Shown one piece after another: positions 27,339 to 36,987 of a stretch of DNA of 64,000 nt. Below the pieces are notes generated by a model. It made no database searches, had not been told where the DNA came from, and saw nothing but the letters and a program-made list of their open reading frames with translations. The stretch covers positions 186,001 to 250,000 of the forward strand of contig NZ_JAEDAK010000004.1 in assembly GCF_016093275.1 (NCBI RefSeq). The letters are read 5' to 3'. Source of the stretch: Inhella proteolytica (lineage in GTDB: Bacteria > Pseudomonadota > Gammaproteobacteria > Burkholderiales > Burkholderiaceae_C). The position numbers and the translations under genes were made by a program. Numbering within the stretch: the first letter of the stretch is position 1; each line of letters begins with the position of its first letter.

Positions 27339-28708
27339 CCGAGGTCCCGCTGGCTGAACGCGGCGATGTTCGGCACCACCAGCGGCAGGTCGCTGGCACT
27401 GACGCCCAGCCAGCTCGCCAGCGTGCCGGCCAGCTGATCGACCGAGGTCGAGGGCAGCAGTCGGCCCTGGCCCACGTCGTCCGGCCCGTTCACCGCCACC
27501 GCCGGGGCCGTACCGAAGTAGCGCCCGCCCTTGACGGCGCCGCCGAGCACGAAGTGGTGGCCGCCCCAGCCGTGGTCGGAGCCATCGCCGTTGATGGAAA
27601 GCGTGCGGCCGAAGTCCGAAGCGGTGAAGGCCGTGACCTGGTTGGCCACACCGAGCTCCTGCATCGCCGCCTGGAAGCTCACCAGGCCATTGGCCACCTG
27701 GGCGAGCAGGCCGGGGTGGTTCTCGCTCAGGTTGTCGTGCAGGTCGAAGCCGCCCAGCGAAACCATGAAGACCTGGCGCGAGACCCCGAAGCTGGAGCGT
27801 GCGGCAATCATGCGCGCCACCATCTTCAGCTGGTTCGAGAGCGAGCTGTTGGCATCGAACTGCGTGGCCAACTCGGGCAGGCCGGCCAGCGCGCTCGTCA
27901 CTTGGGCCTCGGCGTCGATCGAGCGCTTGGTGACCTTGCTGTACTCGGCCTCGAAGAGATGGCTGCTCTGCGCGGTGATCAGGCTGCGCAGGGCGGACTG
28001 CGCGGTGCTGGAGCCGAACAGGCTGCGCGCGATGCCGTTGATGGCCACCGCGCCATTCGTGCCCATCTGGTACTGCACCGCCTGCTGACCGCTCAGGAAG
28101 ACCGAGTTGCCGGTGACGGAGATGCAGCTGAACACCGAGCCGCCATTGCCGCTGAGCATCAGGTCGCCGATGCGCCCGCCCCAGCCGGAGAGCGCGCCCT
28201 CGGGCAGGTCGGATTGCCAGATCGACTGCTGGTCGTTGTGCGAAAACAGCTTGGGCGGCAGCGGCACCGAGCGGGCGTTGTACTGCGCCAGGGTGGTGGG
28301 CTGCAGCAGCGGGCCGACGTTCAGCTGCGCGGCCAGGCGGCCCTGGTCCCACAGGGTTTTGAGCGGCGCGAGCGAGGGGTGCAGGGCCAGCTGCATGCCG
28401 CCGGGTAGGGCGCTGGCCGGCGTCAAGGTGGTGGGGGCCAGCTCGGCCTGCGGCACGGCCAGGTTGCTGCGGATGCCGGCGTACTTGGCGTAGTTCGTGC
28501 TGTCGGCCGGGATCAGGGTGTTGCCATGGTCGTTGCCGCCGTACAGGAACACGCAGACCAAGGCCTTGTAGTCGTTCGGGTTGGTGGCCGCGGCGGCCTC
28601 GCCGATCAGCGAGAGGTTCAGCGCCCAAGGGGCGGCGGCGCCGGCCACGCCGGTGAGGGCGGCACGGCGCAGGAAGGCGCGGCGCGCCAGGTCGATGGAG
28701 TTGCTCAT
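27326..28708 (-). CDS. DUF1501 family Tat-exported protein
   Basis: A 460-residue protein with a twin-arginine signal (ARRAFLRRAALTGVAGAAAPWAL) followed by the alkaline-phosphatase-like fold of DUF1501: VCVFLYGGNDHGNTLIP, GGFDLHDNLSENHPGLL, TASDFGRTLSINGDGSDHGWGGHHFVLGG and the C-terminal LAGTLASWLGVS. These resemble sulfatase-type metal sites but the substrate is unknown. Folded export through Tat suggests a bound cofactor or metal. It lies 10 bp downstream of the DUF1800 gene on the same strand and the two are almost certainly one operon. It overlaps the convergent DUF4254 gene by 13 bp. Confidence 0.93.
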   Translation of the reverse strand: MSNSIDLARRAFLRRAALTGVAGAAAPWALNLSLIGEAAAATNPNDYKALVCVFLYGGNDHGNTLIPADSTNYAKYAGIRSNLAVPQAELAPTTLTPASALPGGMQLALHPSLAPLKTLWDQGRLAAQLNVGPLLQPTTLAQYNARSVPLPPKLFSHNDQQSIWQSDLPEGALSGWGGRIGDLMLSGNGGSVFSCISVTGNSVFLSGQQAVQYQMGTNGAVAINGIARSLFGSSTAQSALRSLITAQSSHLFEAEYSKVTKRSIDAEAQVTSALAGLPELATQFDANSSLSNQLKMVARMIAARSSFGVSRQVFMVSLGGFDLHDNLSENHPGLLAQVANGLVSFQAAMQELGVANQVTAFTASDFGRTLSINGDGSDHGWGGHHFVLGGAVKGGRYFGTAPAVAVNGPDDVGQGRLLPSTSVDQLAGTLASWLGVSASDLPLVVPNIAAFSQRDLGYFV

Positions 28709-28718
28709 GGCCGGCTCC

Positions 28719-30743
28719 TTATTTCTGAATCAGATAGTCGAGGCTGGCCATGACGAGCATGACGGCGGCGTAGACGCGGTTGGCCTTGCCGGTGTCGGTG
28801 CTGGCCGAGATGCTGTTCACCGCGTTCAGGATGGTGCTGCGCGTACCGGCGGTGAGTTGGCCGGCGCAGAGCAGCAGGTTCAGCCGGTCCAGCAGGGCAT
28901 TGGCATCGCTGGCCAGCGCGAGCTCGCTCACATAGTTGGGCTTCACATCTCGGTGGCCGCTGCCCACCATGGTCTGCAGCGCATTCAGATAACCGGCCAC
29001 GCTGGTTTCGTTGGTGAGCTGGAACTCCGGCGCCACCAGGCCGGCCGTGGCCACCGCCGTGCCGGCCGGCACATAGCCGGGGCGGAAGTAGTTGAAGACC
29101 GAGGGGCTGCGCAGGGGGCTCTGGCCGAGCGAACGCGAAGGGTCCGAGGTGTTGCCCAGATCCCAGTTGCCGCTGGTGGAGCTGGCCTTGAAGCTGCGCG
29201 CCCATTGGATGGCACGCAGCATGGGCTCGCGCTGCTTGCCCCAGCCGGGGTCGATGAGCTTGGCGGGGTCGCGCGCCTCGTCGTCCAGCAGCAGGGCGCG
29301 CAGGGTGGCACCCAGATCGCCGCGCACGCCGCTGCCGTTGTTGTTGAACACGGCCGCCACTCGCGCCACATAGGCGGGGCTGGGGTTGCTCGTGACGAAG
29401 CGCTGGATCAGCTGCTTGGCCAGGAAGGGGCCGACGTTGGGATGCGCGGCGATGGCATCCAGCGCCTGCGTGAGCGCCGTGCGGCCCGGGGTGCCGGCGG
29501 CCACGGTGGTGCCCAAGAAGCTGGCAGCGAGCGTGCTGTGCAACGATTCCGTCAGCACCATGGGCTTGCGCGCGAACTCTGGGCTGGTGTCGCCGCGCGG
29601 CAGGTCCAGGTTCCAGCCGGTGAACACGCGCGCCAGCTGGGTCACCATGTCCTGCGTGTAGGTCTCGATGGGCTGGCCCTGGGCATTGAGCTTGGGCGTG
29701 CCGTCCAGGTTCAGCTCGTACAGGCCGATGGAGAACAGCTGCAGCACCTCGCGGGCGTAGTTCTCGTCGGGCAGTCGGCCGGTGGCGGCGTTCTCCTTCT
29801 GGTTGCCGGCGGTGTTGAGGTAGCGGCCCATCGCGGCGTTCAGCGTCACCGCCTCCAGCAGGCTGCGGTAGTTGCCAAAGGCGTTCGTGGCCAGCAGGTC
29901 CCACCAGGCGGCGAGCTGGAACTGCTTCCAGGGGCCGGTGACGCCGTCAAAGCCCACCACCAGGATCTCGGAAAGCGCCAGCGCCATGCGCTGGCGCAAG
30001 CCATCGGGGGCGGTCATCAGGCGCTGCCAGATCTGCGAGTCCACCCCAGTGGCGATGTTGCGGTCGCCCTGGTCGATGCCCTTGCCGAGGAGCCAGCTCC
30101 AGTTGCTGGCGGAGGGCACCTTGGCCATCTCGGTCGTCAGCCAGGCGGCGTATCCGGTGGCGCGCAGGGTGGCGATGTCGGCTTCCGTGTAGCCCAGCGT
30201 GGCCTGGGCCAGAAAGCGCGCGGCGTCGAAGTCCGAATAGGGTGCCGTGCTGGCGAACACGCGGGCGCCAAAGTCGCTCAGCGCGCCCACATCACCCAGC
30301 CCCCCACCGGACACCGGTCCGAGGATGTAGACGCGCCCGCCCTTCACACCCAAATAGTTCTGCGTGCTGGCGTAGTAGCGGTAGGTGTAGCCGTCCCAGC
30401 TTAGGTCGGCCTGGTGCGGCGGGAAGAAGCCACCGTAGACGCGCTCGGCCCAGTCCATCAGCTGGGTGGCCGTGGGGGTGGGCGGGGTGCTGGCCGCGGC
30501 CGCCCCACCGCCGCTGAAGCTGCCCTCGCCGGTGACGGGGGCGCCCAGGATCTGGCGGCGGTCTTGCGCCTGCGCGGTGTTCAGCAGTTCGGCGGGGGGC
30601 TCGGTCTCGCTGCCGCCGCCGCAAGCGCTCAGCAGGGCGGCCGCTGTGGCGGCGCCCAGCCAGGGCGTGGGCGCCACCGGGGCTTGGGGCACAAGGGTTT
30701 GGGGGGCGGACGGTGGGGCGTCCGTGAGCAGGTTGTGGTCCAT
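28719..30743 (-). CDS. DUF1800 family protein, probable lipoprotein
   Basis: A 674-residue protein. Near the N-terminus, ATAAALLSACGGGS (C41) looks like a lipobox after an unusually long 30-residue leader. Residues about 94-159 are a small module (WAERVYGGFF..., YTYRYY, NYLGVKGGRVYILGP) that also occurs in the lipoprotein at 39.2 kb. The remainder is DUF1800: DAARFLAQATLGYTEADIATLRATGYAAWL at its start, followed by AMGRYLNTAGNQKENAATGRLPDENYAREVLQLFSIGLYELN and KQLIQRFVTSNPSPAYVARVAAVFNNNGSGVRGDLG. The role is unknown, but DUF1800 proteins are invariably partnered with DUF1501 proteins. A TGTAAAG-containing promoter region lies upstream (30744-30846). Confidence 0.92.
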   Translation of the reverse strand: MDHNLLTDAPPSAPQTLVPQAPVAPTPWLGAATAAALLSACGGGSETEPPAELLNTAQAQDRRQILGAPVTGEGSFSGGGAAAASTPPTPTATQLMDWAERVYGGFFPPHQADLSWDGYTYRYYASTQNYLGVKGGRVYILGPVSGGGLGDVGALSDFGARVFASTAPYSDFDAARFLAQATLGYTEADIATLRATGYAAWLTTEMAKVPSASNWSWLLGKGIDQGDRNIATGVDSQIWQRLMTAPDGLRQRMALALSEILVVGFDGVTGPWKQFQLAAWWDLLATNAFGNYRSLLEAVTLNAAMGRYLNTAGNQKENAATGRLPDENYAREVLQLFSIGLYELNLDGTPKLNAQGQPIETYTQDMVTQLARVFTGWNLDLPRGDTSPEFARKPMVLTESLHSTLAASFLGTTVAAGTPGRTALTQALDAIAAHPNVGPFLAKQLIQRFVTSNPSPAYVARVAAVFNNNGSGVRGDLGATLRALLLDDEARDPAKLIDPGWGKQREPMLRAIQWARSFKASSTSGNWDLGNTSDPSRSLGQSPLRSPSVFNYFRPGYVPAGTAVATAGLVAPEFQLTNETSVAGYLNALQTMVGSGHRDVKPNYVSELALASDANALLDRLNLLLCAGQLTAGTRSTILNAVNSISASTDTGKANRVYAAVMLVMASLDYLIQK

Positions 30744-30846
30744 GAGGCCTCCGGGCGAGGAGACCTCAGTATGACGAGGATGTCATCGAGCGCAGCCACG
30801 CTTGGCGTAGCTTTGCCGCCCTTCACGCGGCTTTACAAACGCCTGC

Positions 30847-32355
30847 TTACACGCCGAGCGTCGCTGGGTCCAGATAGCGCTGGCGGAACGCCTCGAAGGG
30901 CTCCTGGTCGGCTACTTCGATGCGGCACTGCTCGGCCACCGAATCGGCCGCCTGCTGCAGCAGGCGCTGCTGCACCGCCGGGTCCATCGGCAGGTCCAGC
31001 ACCTGCTGGCGGGCGCGCTCGCTGCAGGCGCTGGTGAAACGGGTGAAGGAGCCGTGCTCGCGCGCACCAGCCAGGGCGCGCGCCGAGGGCAGGCTGTCGG
31101 GGGATTGCAGCGCAGCCTGCGCCTGGGCCAGCGCTTCGGCGTAGGCGCTGCCACCCAGCGCGGCGTCCATCTGGCGGGCGATCGGCGCGCAGCCTTCCAG
31201 GATCTCGGCGGCCCAGTCCGTCAGCTTCACGCGGCCACCGGCGCGCTCCAACTCCAGCCCGGGCTCGCGCCCGCGCGAGGCGGTGAGCTGTTGGTTGCGC
31301 GCCAGCGCGGCGATCTCCTCGGGCGTGTCGGCGGGGCTGTCGCTCTGCAGGCAGTGCAGCAGGAAGACGTCGATGACGCGCATCGTGGCCGCGGCGATGC
31401 CCACGTCCTCGAAGGGGTCCAGGTCCATCAAGCGCACCTCGACGTACTCGACCCCGCGCTCGCGCAGCGCATGCAGCGGGCGCTCGCCCGGGCGGATGAC
31501 GCGCTTGGGCCGGATCGAGCTGTAGAACTCGTTCTCGATCTGCAGCAGGCTGGTGCCGAGCTGGTTGTACTCGCCGCCCAGATTGCGCACGCCAATGCGC
31601 TCGTACGGCGCATAGGGCTGCGTCAGCGCGCCTTGCAGCGAGGCGGCGTAGCTGTCCAGGCAGTTGTAGCTGACCGCCAGGCTGGCCTGGGCATCGCTCT
31701 GGTAACCCAGGCGCCCCATGCGCAGCGAGGTGGCATGCGGCAGGTGCAGGGTATGCGGATGCTCGGCCGAGAGCGGCTGCAGGCCATGGTCACGCCCCTC
31801 CACGAAACTGCCGCACACCGCGGGCGAGGCCCCAAACAGCAGCAGCAGCACGAAGCTCTCGCGGCGGAAGTTGCGGATCAGCGCGAAGTACTCGGCGCTG
31901 CTGAGGCCGGGCAGCGACCAGTTGTAGTGGATGCCCGAGATCGTCTGCATGCGCTTGCCATAGCGGTGGCCCAGGCCGGCGCGGTAGACCGATTTGGCGC
32001 GCCCGATGTTCGAGGTGCCGTAGCGGCCGATCGGGATGGTTTCATCGGTGGGCAGGCCGCAGGGCATGCTGGAGACCCACAGGCGCTCCTCGCCGATGGC
32101 GCGGTAGACGAACTGGTGCAGTTCGGTCAGCTCGCGCAGACAGGACTCGGCATCAGCATGCACGCCGGTGATGAGTTCCAACTGCGACTCGCTGAAGTCG
32201 GTGGTGATGTGCGGGTGCGTCAGCGCCGAGCCCAGCGCAATCGGGTGCGGCGTCAGTGCCAGGCCGTTGCCGGCCAGCACGCGCAGGCTTTCTTTCTCGA
32301 TGCCGCGGCGCATGCCACGCAGGCGCTCGGGCGCGAGCAGGTTGTCGTTCGTCAT
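30847..32355 (-). CDS. gshA: glutamate-cysteine ligase (E. coli GshA type)
   Basis: A 502-residue enzyme of the GshA group found in gammaproteobacteria, which joins glutamate and cysteine in the first step of glutathione synthesis. Diagnostic segments: RGIEKESLRV, TTDFSESQLELITGVH, SGIHYNWSLP, LFGASPAVCGSFVEG and the YVEVRLMDLDPFEDVGI metal/substrate region. Length and motif order are normal. It is a plus for peroxide defence alongside the glutathione peroxidase at 16.5 kb. Many betaproteobacteria have a different GshA type, so this one may have been acquired. Divergent from the metallo-beta-lactamase-fold gene. Confidence 0.93.
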   Translation of the reverse strand: MTNDNLLAPERLRGMRRGIEKESLRVLAGNGLALTPHPIALGSALTHPHITTDFSESQLELITGVHADAESCLRELTELHQFVYRAIGEERLWVSSMPCGLPTDETIPIGRYGTSNIGRAKSVYRAGLGHRYGKRMQTISGIHYNWSLPGLSSAEYFALIRNFRRESFVLLLLFGASPAVCGSFVEGRDHGLQPLSAEHPHTLHLPHATSLRMGRLGYQSDAQASLAVSYNCLDSYAASLQGALTQPYAPYERIGVRNLGGEYNQLGTSLLQIENEFYSSIRPKRVIRPGERPLHALRERGVEYVEVRLMDLDPFEDVGIAAATMRVIDVFLLHCLQSDSPADTPEEIAALARNQQLTASRGREPGLELERAGGRVKLTDWAAEILEGCAPIARQMDAALGGSAYAEALAQAQAALQSPDSLPSARALAGAREHGSFTRFTSACSERARQQVLDLPMDPAVQQRLLQQAADSVAEQCRIEVADQEPFEAFRQRYLDPATLGV

Positions 32356-32460
32356 GGGGGGATCCTGAAGCGGGGAGCGGAGCGAGCCGCTGATTGCGGG
32401 GTTCTACCACCCGGGTGGGTGGCCCTGCCAGCACAAGTGCTTGGGTTTTATGCTGGCCCG

Positions 32461-33387
32461 ATGACGTACCGATTGCTGCTCGTCCTCGGCCTCCTGCTGT
32501 CTCACCTGGCGGTTCGGGCCCAGCTCGCCCAGCCCGCGTTCGAACTGCAGCAGCTGGCGCCCGGCGTCTACGCCGCCATCGACCAGGGCGGCCGCGCGGG
32601 CTCCAACGCCGGCATCGTCATCGGCAACCGCACCGTGCTGGTGGTGGACACCCTGTACCGCGAGCCCGCCAGCCGCGCCCTGCTCGATGCGGTGCGCAAG
32701 CTCACCGATCTGCCGATCCGCTACCTCGTCAACACCCACCACCACATCGACCATGTGGCCGGCAACCGCCTGTTCGCCGAGGCCGGCGCCACCGTGCTGG
32801 CGCAGCGCAACGTGCCCGGCTGGGTGCAGCCGGAGAACCTGCGCCTGCTGGGGGGAGAACAGGCCAGCGCCGAGCAGAAGGAGCAGGTGGCGCAGCTGCT
32901 GCAACCGCAGCTCACCTTCAACGAACGCATGAGCCTGGACCTGGGCGGCCGGCGCGTGGAACTGCAGCACCGCCTCGGCCACACCGGCGGGGACACCGTG
33001 GTCTGGGTGCCCGACGCCCAGGTGATGTTCCTGGGCGACCTGCTGTGGCGGCGCTCCATCCCGAACCTGATCGACGCCAACCTGGTGCAGTGGCGCGCCA
33101 CACTGGAGACCCTGGGCGTGATGGGCGAGCAGACTCGCTTCGTGCCCGGCCATGGCGGCGTGGCCAGCGCGCAGGACCTGCGCGAGTTCGCCGGCTACCT
33201 GGACGCGCTGGACCAGGCCGTGGCCGATGCCCAGGGGCCCGAAGAGACGCGCAGCGCCGCGGCCCTGGAGGCACTGCGCGCGCGGTACGCCGCCTGGGCC
33301 TACTTCAAGGGCCTGGCCGCGCCCAATGTGCGCGACGCCCTGGCCGAGCGCGAAGGACGCAAGCGGGTGCCCGCGCCCCGCCCCTGA
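32461..33387 (+). CDS. exported metallo-beta-lactamase-fold hydrolase
   Basis: A 308-residue protein with a signal peptide (MTYRLLLVLGLLLSHLAVRA). The MBL zinc ligands are present: THHHIDHVAG (HxHxDH), H in LGHTGGDT, D in FLGDLLWR and H in VPGHGG. Family members hydrolyse thioesters, lactones, phosphodiesters or beta-lactams; the substrate here is unknown and there is no reason to call it a resistance gene. It is divergent from gshA and its stop abuts the convergent putA stop. Confidence 0.88.
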   Translation: MTYRLLLVLGLLLSHLAVRAQLAQPAFELQQLAPGVYAAIDQGGRAGSNAGIVIGNRTVLVVDTLYREPASRALLDAVRKLTDLPIRYLVNTHHHIDHVAGNRLFAEAGATVLAQRNVPGWVQPENLRLLGGEQASAEQKEQVAQLLQPQLTFNERMSLDLGGRRVELQHRLGHTGGDTVVWVPDAQVMFLGDLLWRRSIPNLIDANLVQWRATLETLGVMGEQTRFVPGHGGVASAQDLREFAGYLDALDQAVADAQGPEETRSAAALEALRARYAAWAYFKGLAAPNVRDALAEREGRKRVPAPRP

Positions 33388-36300
33388 TCAGCTCAGGCCC
33401 GCCAGCAGCGCCGCATTGCCGCCCGCCGCCGCGGTGTTGACGGTCAGCGTCTGCTCCGCCGCGAAGCGGTAGACCTGCTGGGCCTGCTGGGCCTCGTCCG
33501 GTGTCACCAGGGGCACGATGGCGCCGTGGCGCGCGGCCAGCGCCGCCAGCAGCGCGGCGGTCTGGGCGCTGTCCAGACCGGCGGTGAAGGTGGCGTCGAA
33601 GGCGGCCGTCTTGGCCCATTGCGCCCACTCGGTGGGCTCGTGCTCCTGGCAGGCCAGCCAGTCGCCCACGCCCTGGCTTTGCAGCTGCTGGCGCAGCGCG
33701 CAGGCGCTCTTCAGTTGGGCGGCGGCGCCCACCAGGGTCACCTCGTTGCCGGCCAGCAGGGCCAGGGCCAGGGCGGGGCGCCAGCCGTCGCCGTTCACGA
33801 AACCGACGACATGGCCGCGCGCATGCAGGCGCAGCTCGTTGCGCTCGCCGGTGGGGCCGGGCAGGGCCAGGGTGAGCAGGCGCGGCGCGGCCTGGGCCAG
33901 CAGGGCGGCCTGGTCGGGCAGCGCGGCCTGCAGGGTGCGCAGGCGCTGCGCCAGGGCCTCGGGCAGGGCCGAGGCGGCCGCGGCACGCGTGGGCACGAAG
34001 CTCGGGCGCACGAAGCGCCACAGGTAGTTCGGGCCGCCGGCTTTGGGGCCGGTACCGCTGAGGCCTTCGCCACCAAAGGGCTGCACGCCGACCACCGCGC
34101 CAATGATGTTGCGGTTCACGTAGACGTTGCCGATGCGCGCGGCCTCGGCCAGCTTCTCGGCGCGGGTGTCGATGCGGGTCTGGATGCCCATCGTCAGGCC
34201 ATAGCCCAGGCCGTTGATCTTTTCGATGACGGCCTCGGGCGCGCCGCCCCAGCGCAGCACATGCAGCACGGGGCCGAAGATCTCGGTCTTGAGCTCGGCG
34301 ATGTCCTTCACCTCGAAGGCGATGGGGGCCACCAGATTGGCCACCTGTGGGTCGTGCTTGCCGCCTTCGGCAATCAGCTGGGCCTCGCGGCGCAGGCGCT
34401 CCACATTGGCGCTGATGCCGGCAAAGGCCTCGGCGTCGATCAGCGGGCCGACATCGGTTTCGAGCTTGCTCGGGTCGCCCACGCGCAGCTCGGAGAGTGC
34501 GCCCTTGATCATCTCGATCACGCCATCGGCCACCGATTCATGCACGCACAGCAATCTCAATGCCGAGCAGCGCTGGCCGGCGGAGCGGAAGGCGCTCTGC
34601 ACCACGGCGTCCACCACCTGCTCGGGCAGCGCGGTCGAATCGACCAGCATGGCGTTCAGGCCGCCGGTCTCGGCGATCAGCACCTTGGGCTCGCTGGACG
34701 CGGCCAGGGTCTTCTGGATGATCTTGGCGACTTGCGTGCTGCCGGTGAAGCACACGCCCGCCGTGGCCGGGTGGGCCACCAGCGCGGCGCCCACGGTCTC
34801 ACCGGTGCCGTTCAGCAGCTGCAGCGCATCCGCCGGCACGCCGGCGGCGTGCAGGATGCGCACCGCTTCCACGGCCACCGCCGGGGTCTGCTCGGCCGGC
34901 TTGGCGGCCACGCTGTTGCCCGCCACCAGCGCGGCCACCACCTGGCCGGCAAAGATGGCGAGTGGGAAGTTCCAGGGCGAGATGCAGACGAACACGCCGC
35001 GGCCCTGCATGGCGGCGTCCCCCGCCAGCTCGGCCTCGTCGGCGTAGTAGCGCAGGAAGTCCACGGCCTCGCGCACCTCGGCAATGCAGTCGGCCAGGGT
35101 CTTGTGGGCCTCCTTCACCAGCAGGGCGCACAGCGGCACCAGCTCGGCTTCCATCGCATCGGCGGCGCGGCGCAGCACGGCGGCGCGCTGCGCCACCGGC
35201 GTGGCGGACCAACCTGCAAAGCCGGCCTGCAGGCGCGCCATCGCGGCCTGCACGTCTTCACCCGTGGCCACGGGCACCGCGGGCACCTGGCAGGCCTGCA
35301 CGGCGGCCGTGAAGGGCGCACGCTGGGTGGGCGAGGCCAGGTCCGCGCCGCGGCTGTTGGCGCGGCTCTCGCCGGCGGCCTTGTAGAGGTTCAGCGGCAG
35401 CGGCTGCGTGGGCGCGGGGCGCACATCGTCCAGCGGGCAGCCCAGCAGTTCGGGCACGGCCACCTGCGGGTCGGCCAGCTGGTGCACGAAGCTGGAATTG
35501 GCGCCGTTCTCCAGCAGGCGGCGCACCAGGTAGGCCAGCAGGTCGCGGTGCTCGCCCACCGGGGCGTAGACGCGGCAGGGCGTGTTCTTGTCCTTCAGCA
35601 CCTCGCGGTAGATGCCCTCGCCCATGCCGTGCAGGCGCTGCATCTCGTAGGGCGCACCAGCGGCCTTGGCCATCTGCAGGATGGCGGCGATGGTGCCGGC
35701 GTTGTGGCTGGCGAACTGCGGGTAGATCACATCCTTGCAGGCCAGCAGGGCCTGGGCGCAGGCGAGGTAGGACACATCGGTGTGCGCCTTGTGCGTGAAC
35801 ACCGGGTAATGCTCCAGGCCCAGTTCCTGCGCGCGCTTGATCTCGCCGTCCCAGTAGGCGCCCTTGACCAGGCGCACCATGAACTTCAGGCCGTACTTGC
35901 GGGCGACGGCGGCCACCGCGTCGATGACGGCGCGGGCGCGTGTCTGGTAGGCCTGCACGGCCAGGCCAAAGCCCTGCCACTGCGGATGCTGGGCGGCGAT
36001 GTGCTGGGCCAGGGCCTCGAACACGTCCAGGCTCAGCTCCAGGCGGTCCACCTCCTCGGCGTCGATGGTCAGGTTCATGTTCGCGGCCGCCGCAGCGTCC
36101 ACCAGGCCGCGCACGCGCGGCACCAGGGTGGCGAACACGCGTTCGCGCTGCAGCACCTCGTAGCGGGTGAACAGGGCGCTGAGCTTGATCGAGATGCCGT
36201 CGCTGCCCATCGGGCTGGGCGCGCGGCCGCCAGGGAAGCGCGCGGCGATGCGCGCGATGGCATTGCGGTAGCTGGCCAGGTAGCGCTCGGCATCGTGTTC

Positions 36301-36897
36301 GGTGCGCGCGCCCTCGCCCAGCATGTCGTAGCTGAAGGTCAGCTGCGGCAGCTCCTTGCGGGCCGAGGCCGCCTCGCCCTGGGCCTCGTCGATGTTGCGG
36401 CCCAGCACGAACTGCCGGCCCAGCAGCTGGATGGCGCGCACCGTGGCGGCCACCACCGTCTTGCTGCCCATGCGGCCCAGCAGACCACCGCTGTCCTCAC
36501 CGGGCAGGAACTTCTTCGACAGGCTGATGGCGGCGGCGCTCAGGCTGCTGAGCATCTTGTGCGGGCCATCGCCGGCGGCGTCGAAGTCGGCGCGGCCGAG
36601 CTGGTCGGCCGTCAGTGCGATGGCCGTCTCGGCATCGGGCACGCGCAGCAGGGCCTCGGCCAGGCGCATCAGGGCCAGGCCCTCGGGGCGGGTGATCGGG
36701 TACTCGCGCAGCAGCGATTCCATCGCCCAGAAGGGCGCGGGGTTGTCGCGCACCTGCTCGACCCAGGGGCCGGCCTGCGCAATCACCTGGGCCCAGCCGG
36801 CCTGGGTGCCGGCCAGCTCGGCCACCAGGGCAGCCACGGCGGCGTTCTCATCGCGATAGGGCTCGGGCAGGCGCTGGATCTCGGGCAGGGTGCTCAT
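33388..36897 (-). CDS. putA: bifunctional proline dehydrogenase / P5C dehydrogenase
   Basis: A 1,169-residue PutA. The N-terminal half is the FAD-dependent proline dehydrogenase (LPQLTFSYDMLGEGART, VRLVKGAYWDGEIKRAQELGL, YPQFASHNAGT), the C-terminal half the NAD-dependent P5C dehydrogenase (ISPWNFPLAIF, FTGSTQVAKII, AETGGLNAMLVD and the catalytic cysteine in SAGQRCSALR). It converts proline to glutamate at the membrane. There is no ribbon-helix-helix DNA-binding domain at the N-terminus, so it is not an autoregulator, and the roughly 150-residue tail ending TVNTAAAGGNAALLAG marks it as a type B PutA. Its regulator is the divergent Lrp gene, 90 bp away. Confidence 0.96.
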   Translation of the reverse strand: MSTLPEIQRLPEPYRDENAAVAALVAELAGTQAGWAQVIAQAGPWVEQVRDNPAPFWAMESLLREYPITRPEGLALMRLAEALLRVPDAETAIALTADQLGRADFDAAGDGPHKMLSSLSAAAISLSKKFLPGEDSGGLLGRMGSKTVVAATVRAIQLLGRQFVLGRNIDEAQGEAASARKELPQLTFSYDMLGEGARTEHDAERYLASYRNAIARIAARFPGGRAPSPMGSDGISIKLSALFTRYEVLQRERVFATLVPRVRGLVDAAAAANMNLTIDAEEVDRLELSLDVFEALAQHIAAQHPQWQGFGLAVQAYQTRARAVIDAVAAVARKYGLKFMVRLVKGAYWDGEIKRAQELGLEHYPVFTHKAHTDVSYLACAQALLACKDVIYPQFASHNAGTIAAILQMAKAAGAPYEMQRLHGMGEGIYREVLKDKNTPCRVYAPVGEHRDLLAYLVRRLLENGANSSFVHQLADPQVAVPELLGCPLDDVRPAPTQPLPLNLYKAAGESRANSRGADLASPTQRAPFTAAVQACQVPAVPVATGEDVQAAMARLQAGFAGWSATPVAQRAAVLRRAADAMEAELVPLCALLVKEAHKTLADCIAEVREAVDFLRYYADEAELAGDAAMQGRGVFVCISPWNFPLAIFAGQVVAALVAGNSVAAKPAEQTPAVAVEAVRILHAAGVPADALQLLNGTGETVGAALVAHPATAGVCFTGSTQVAKIIQKTLAASSEPKVLIAETGGLNAMLVDSTALPEQVVDAVVQSAFRSAGQRCSALRLLCVHESVADGVIEMIKGALSELRVGDPSKLETDVGPLIDAEAFAGISANVERLRREAQLIAEGGKHDPQVANLVAPIAFEVKDIAELKTEIFGPVLHVLRWGGAPEAVIEKINGLGYGLTMGIQTRIDTRAEKLAEAARIGNVYVNRNIIGAVVGVQPFGGEGLSGTGPKAGGPNYLWRFVRPSFVPTRAAAASALPEALAQRLRTLQAALPDQAALLAQAAPRLLTLALPGPTGERNELRLHARGHVVGFVNGDGWRPALALALLAGNEVTLVGAAAQLKSACALRQQLQSQGVGDWLACQEHEPTEWAQWAKTAAFDATFTAGLDSAQTAALLAALAARHGAIVPLVTPDEAQQAQQVYRFAAEQTLTVNTAAAGGNAALLAGLS

Positions 36898-36987
36898 GGG
36901 GTGTCTCCTGAAGATCCTGGCACTGTAGGCCGGCGAGTTCCGGAAAGGTTGCGGAGAATCGCGCCATCCGCCGAATGGAACCCGACC

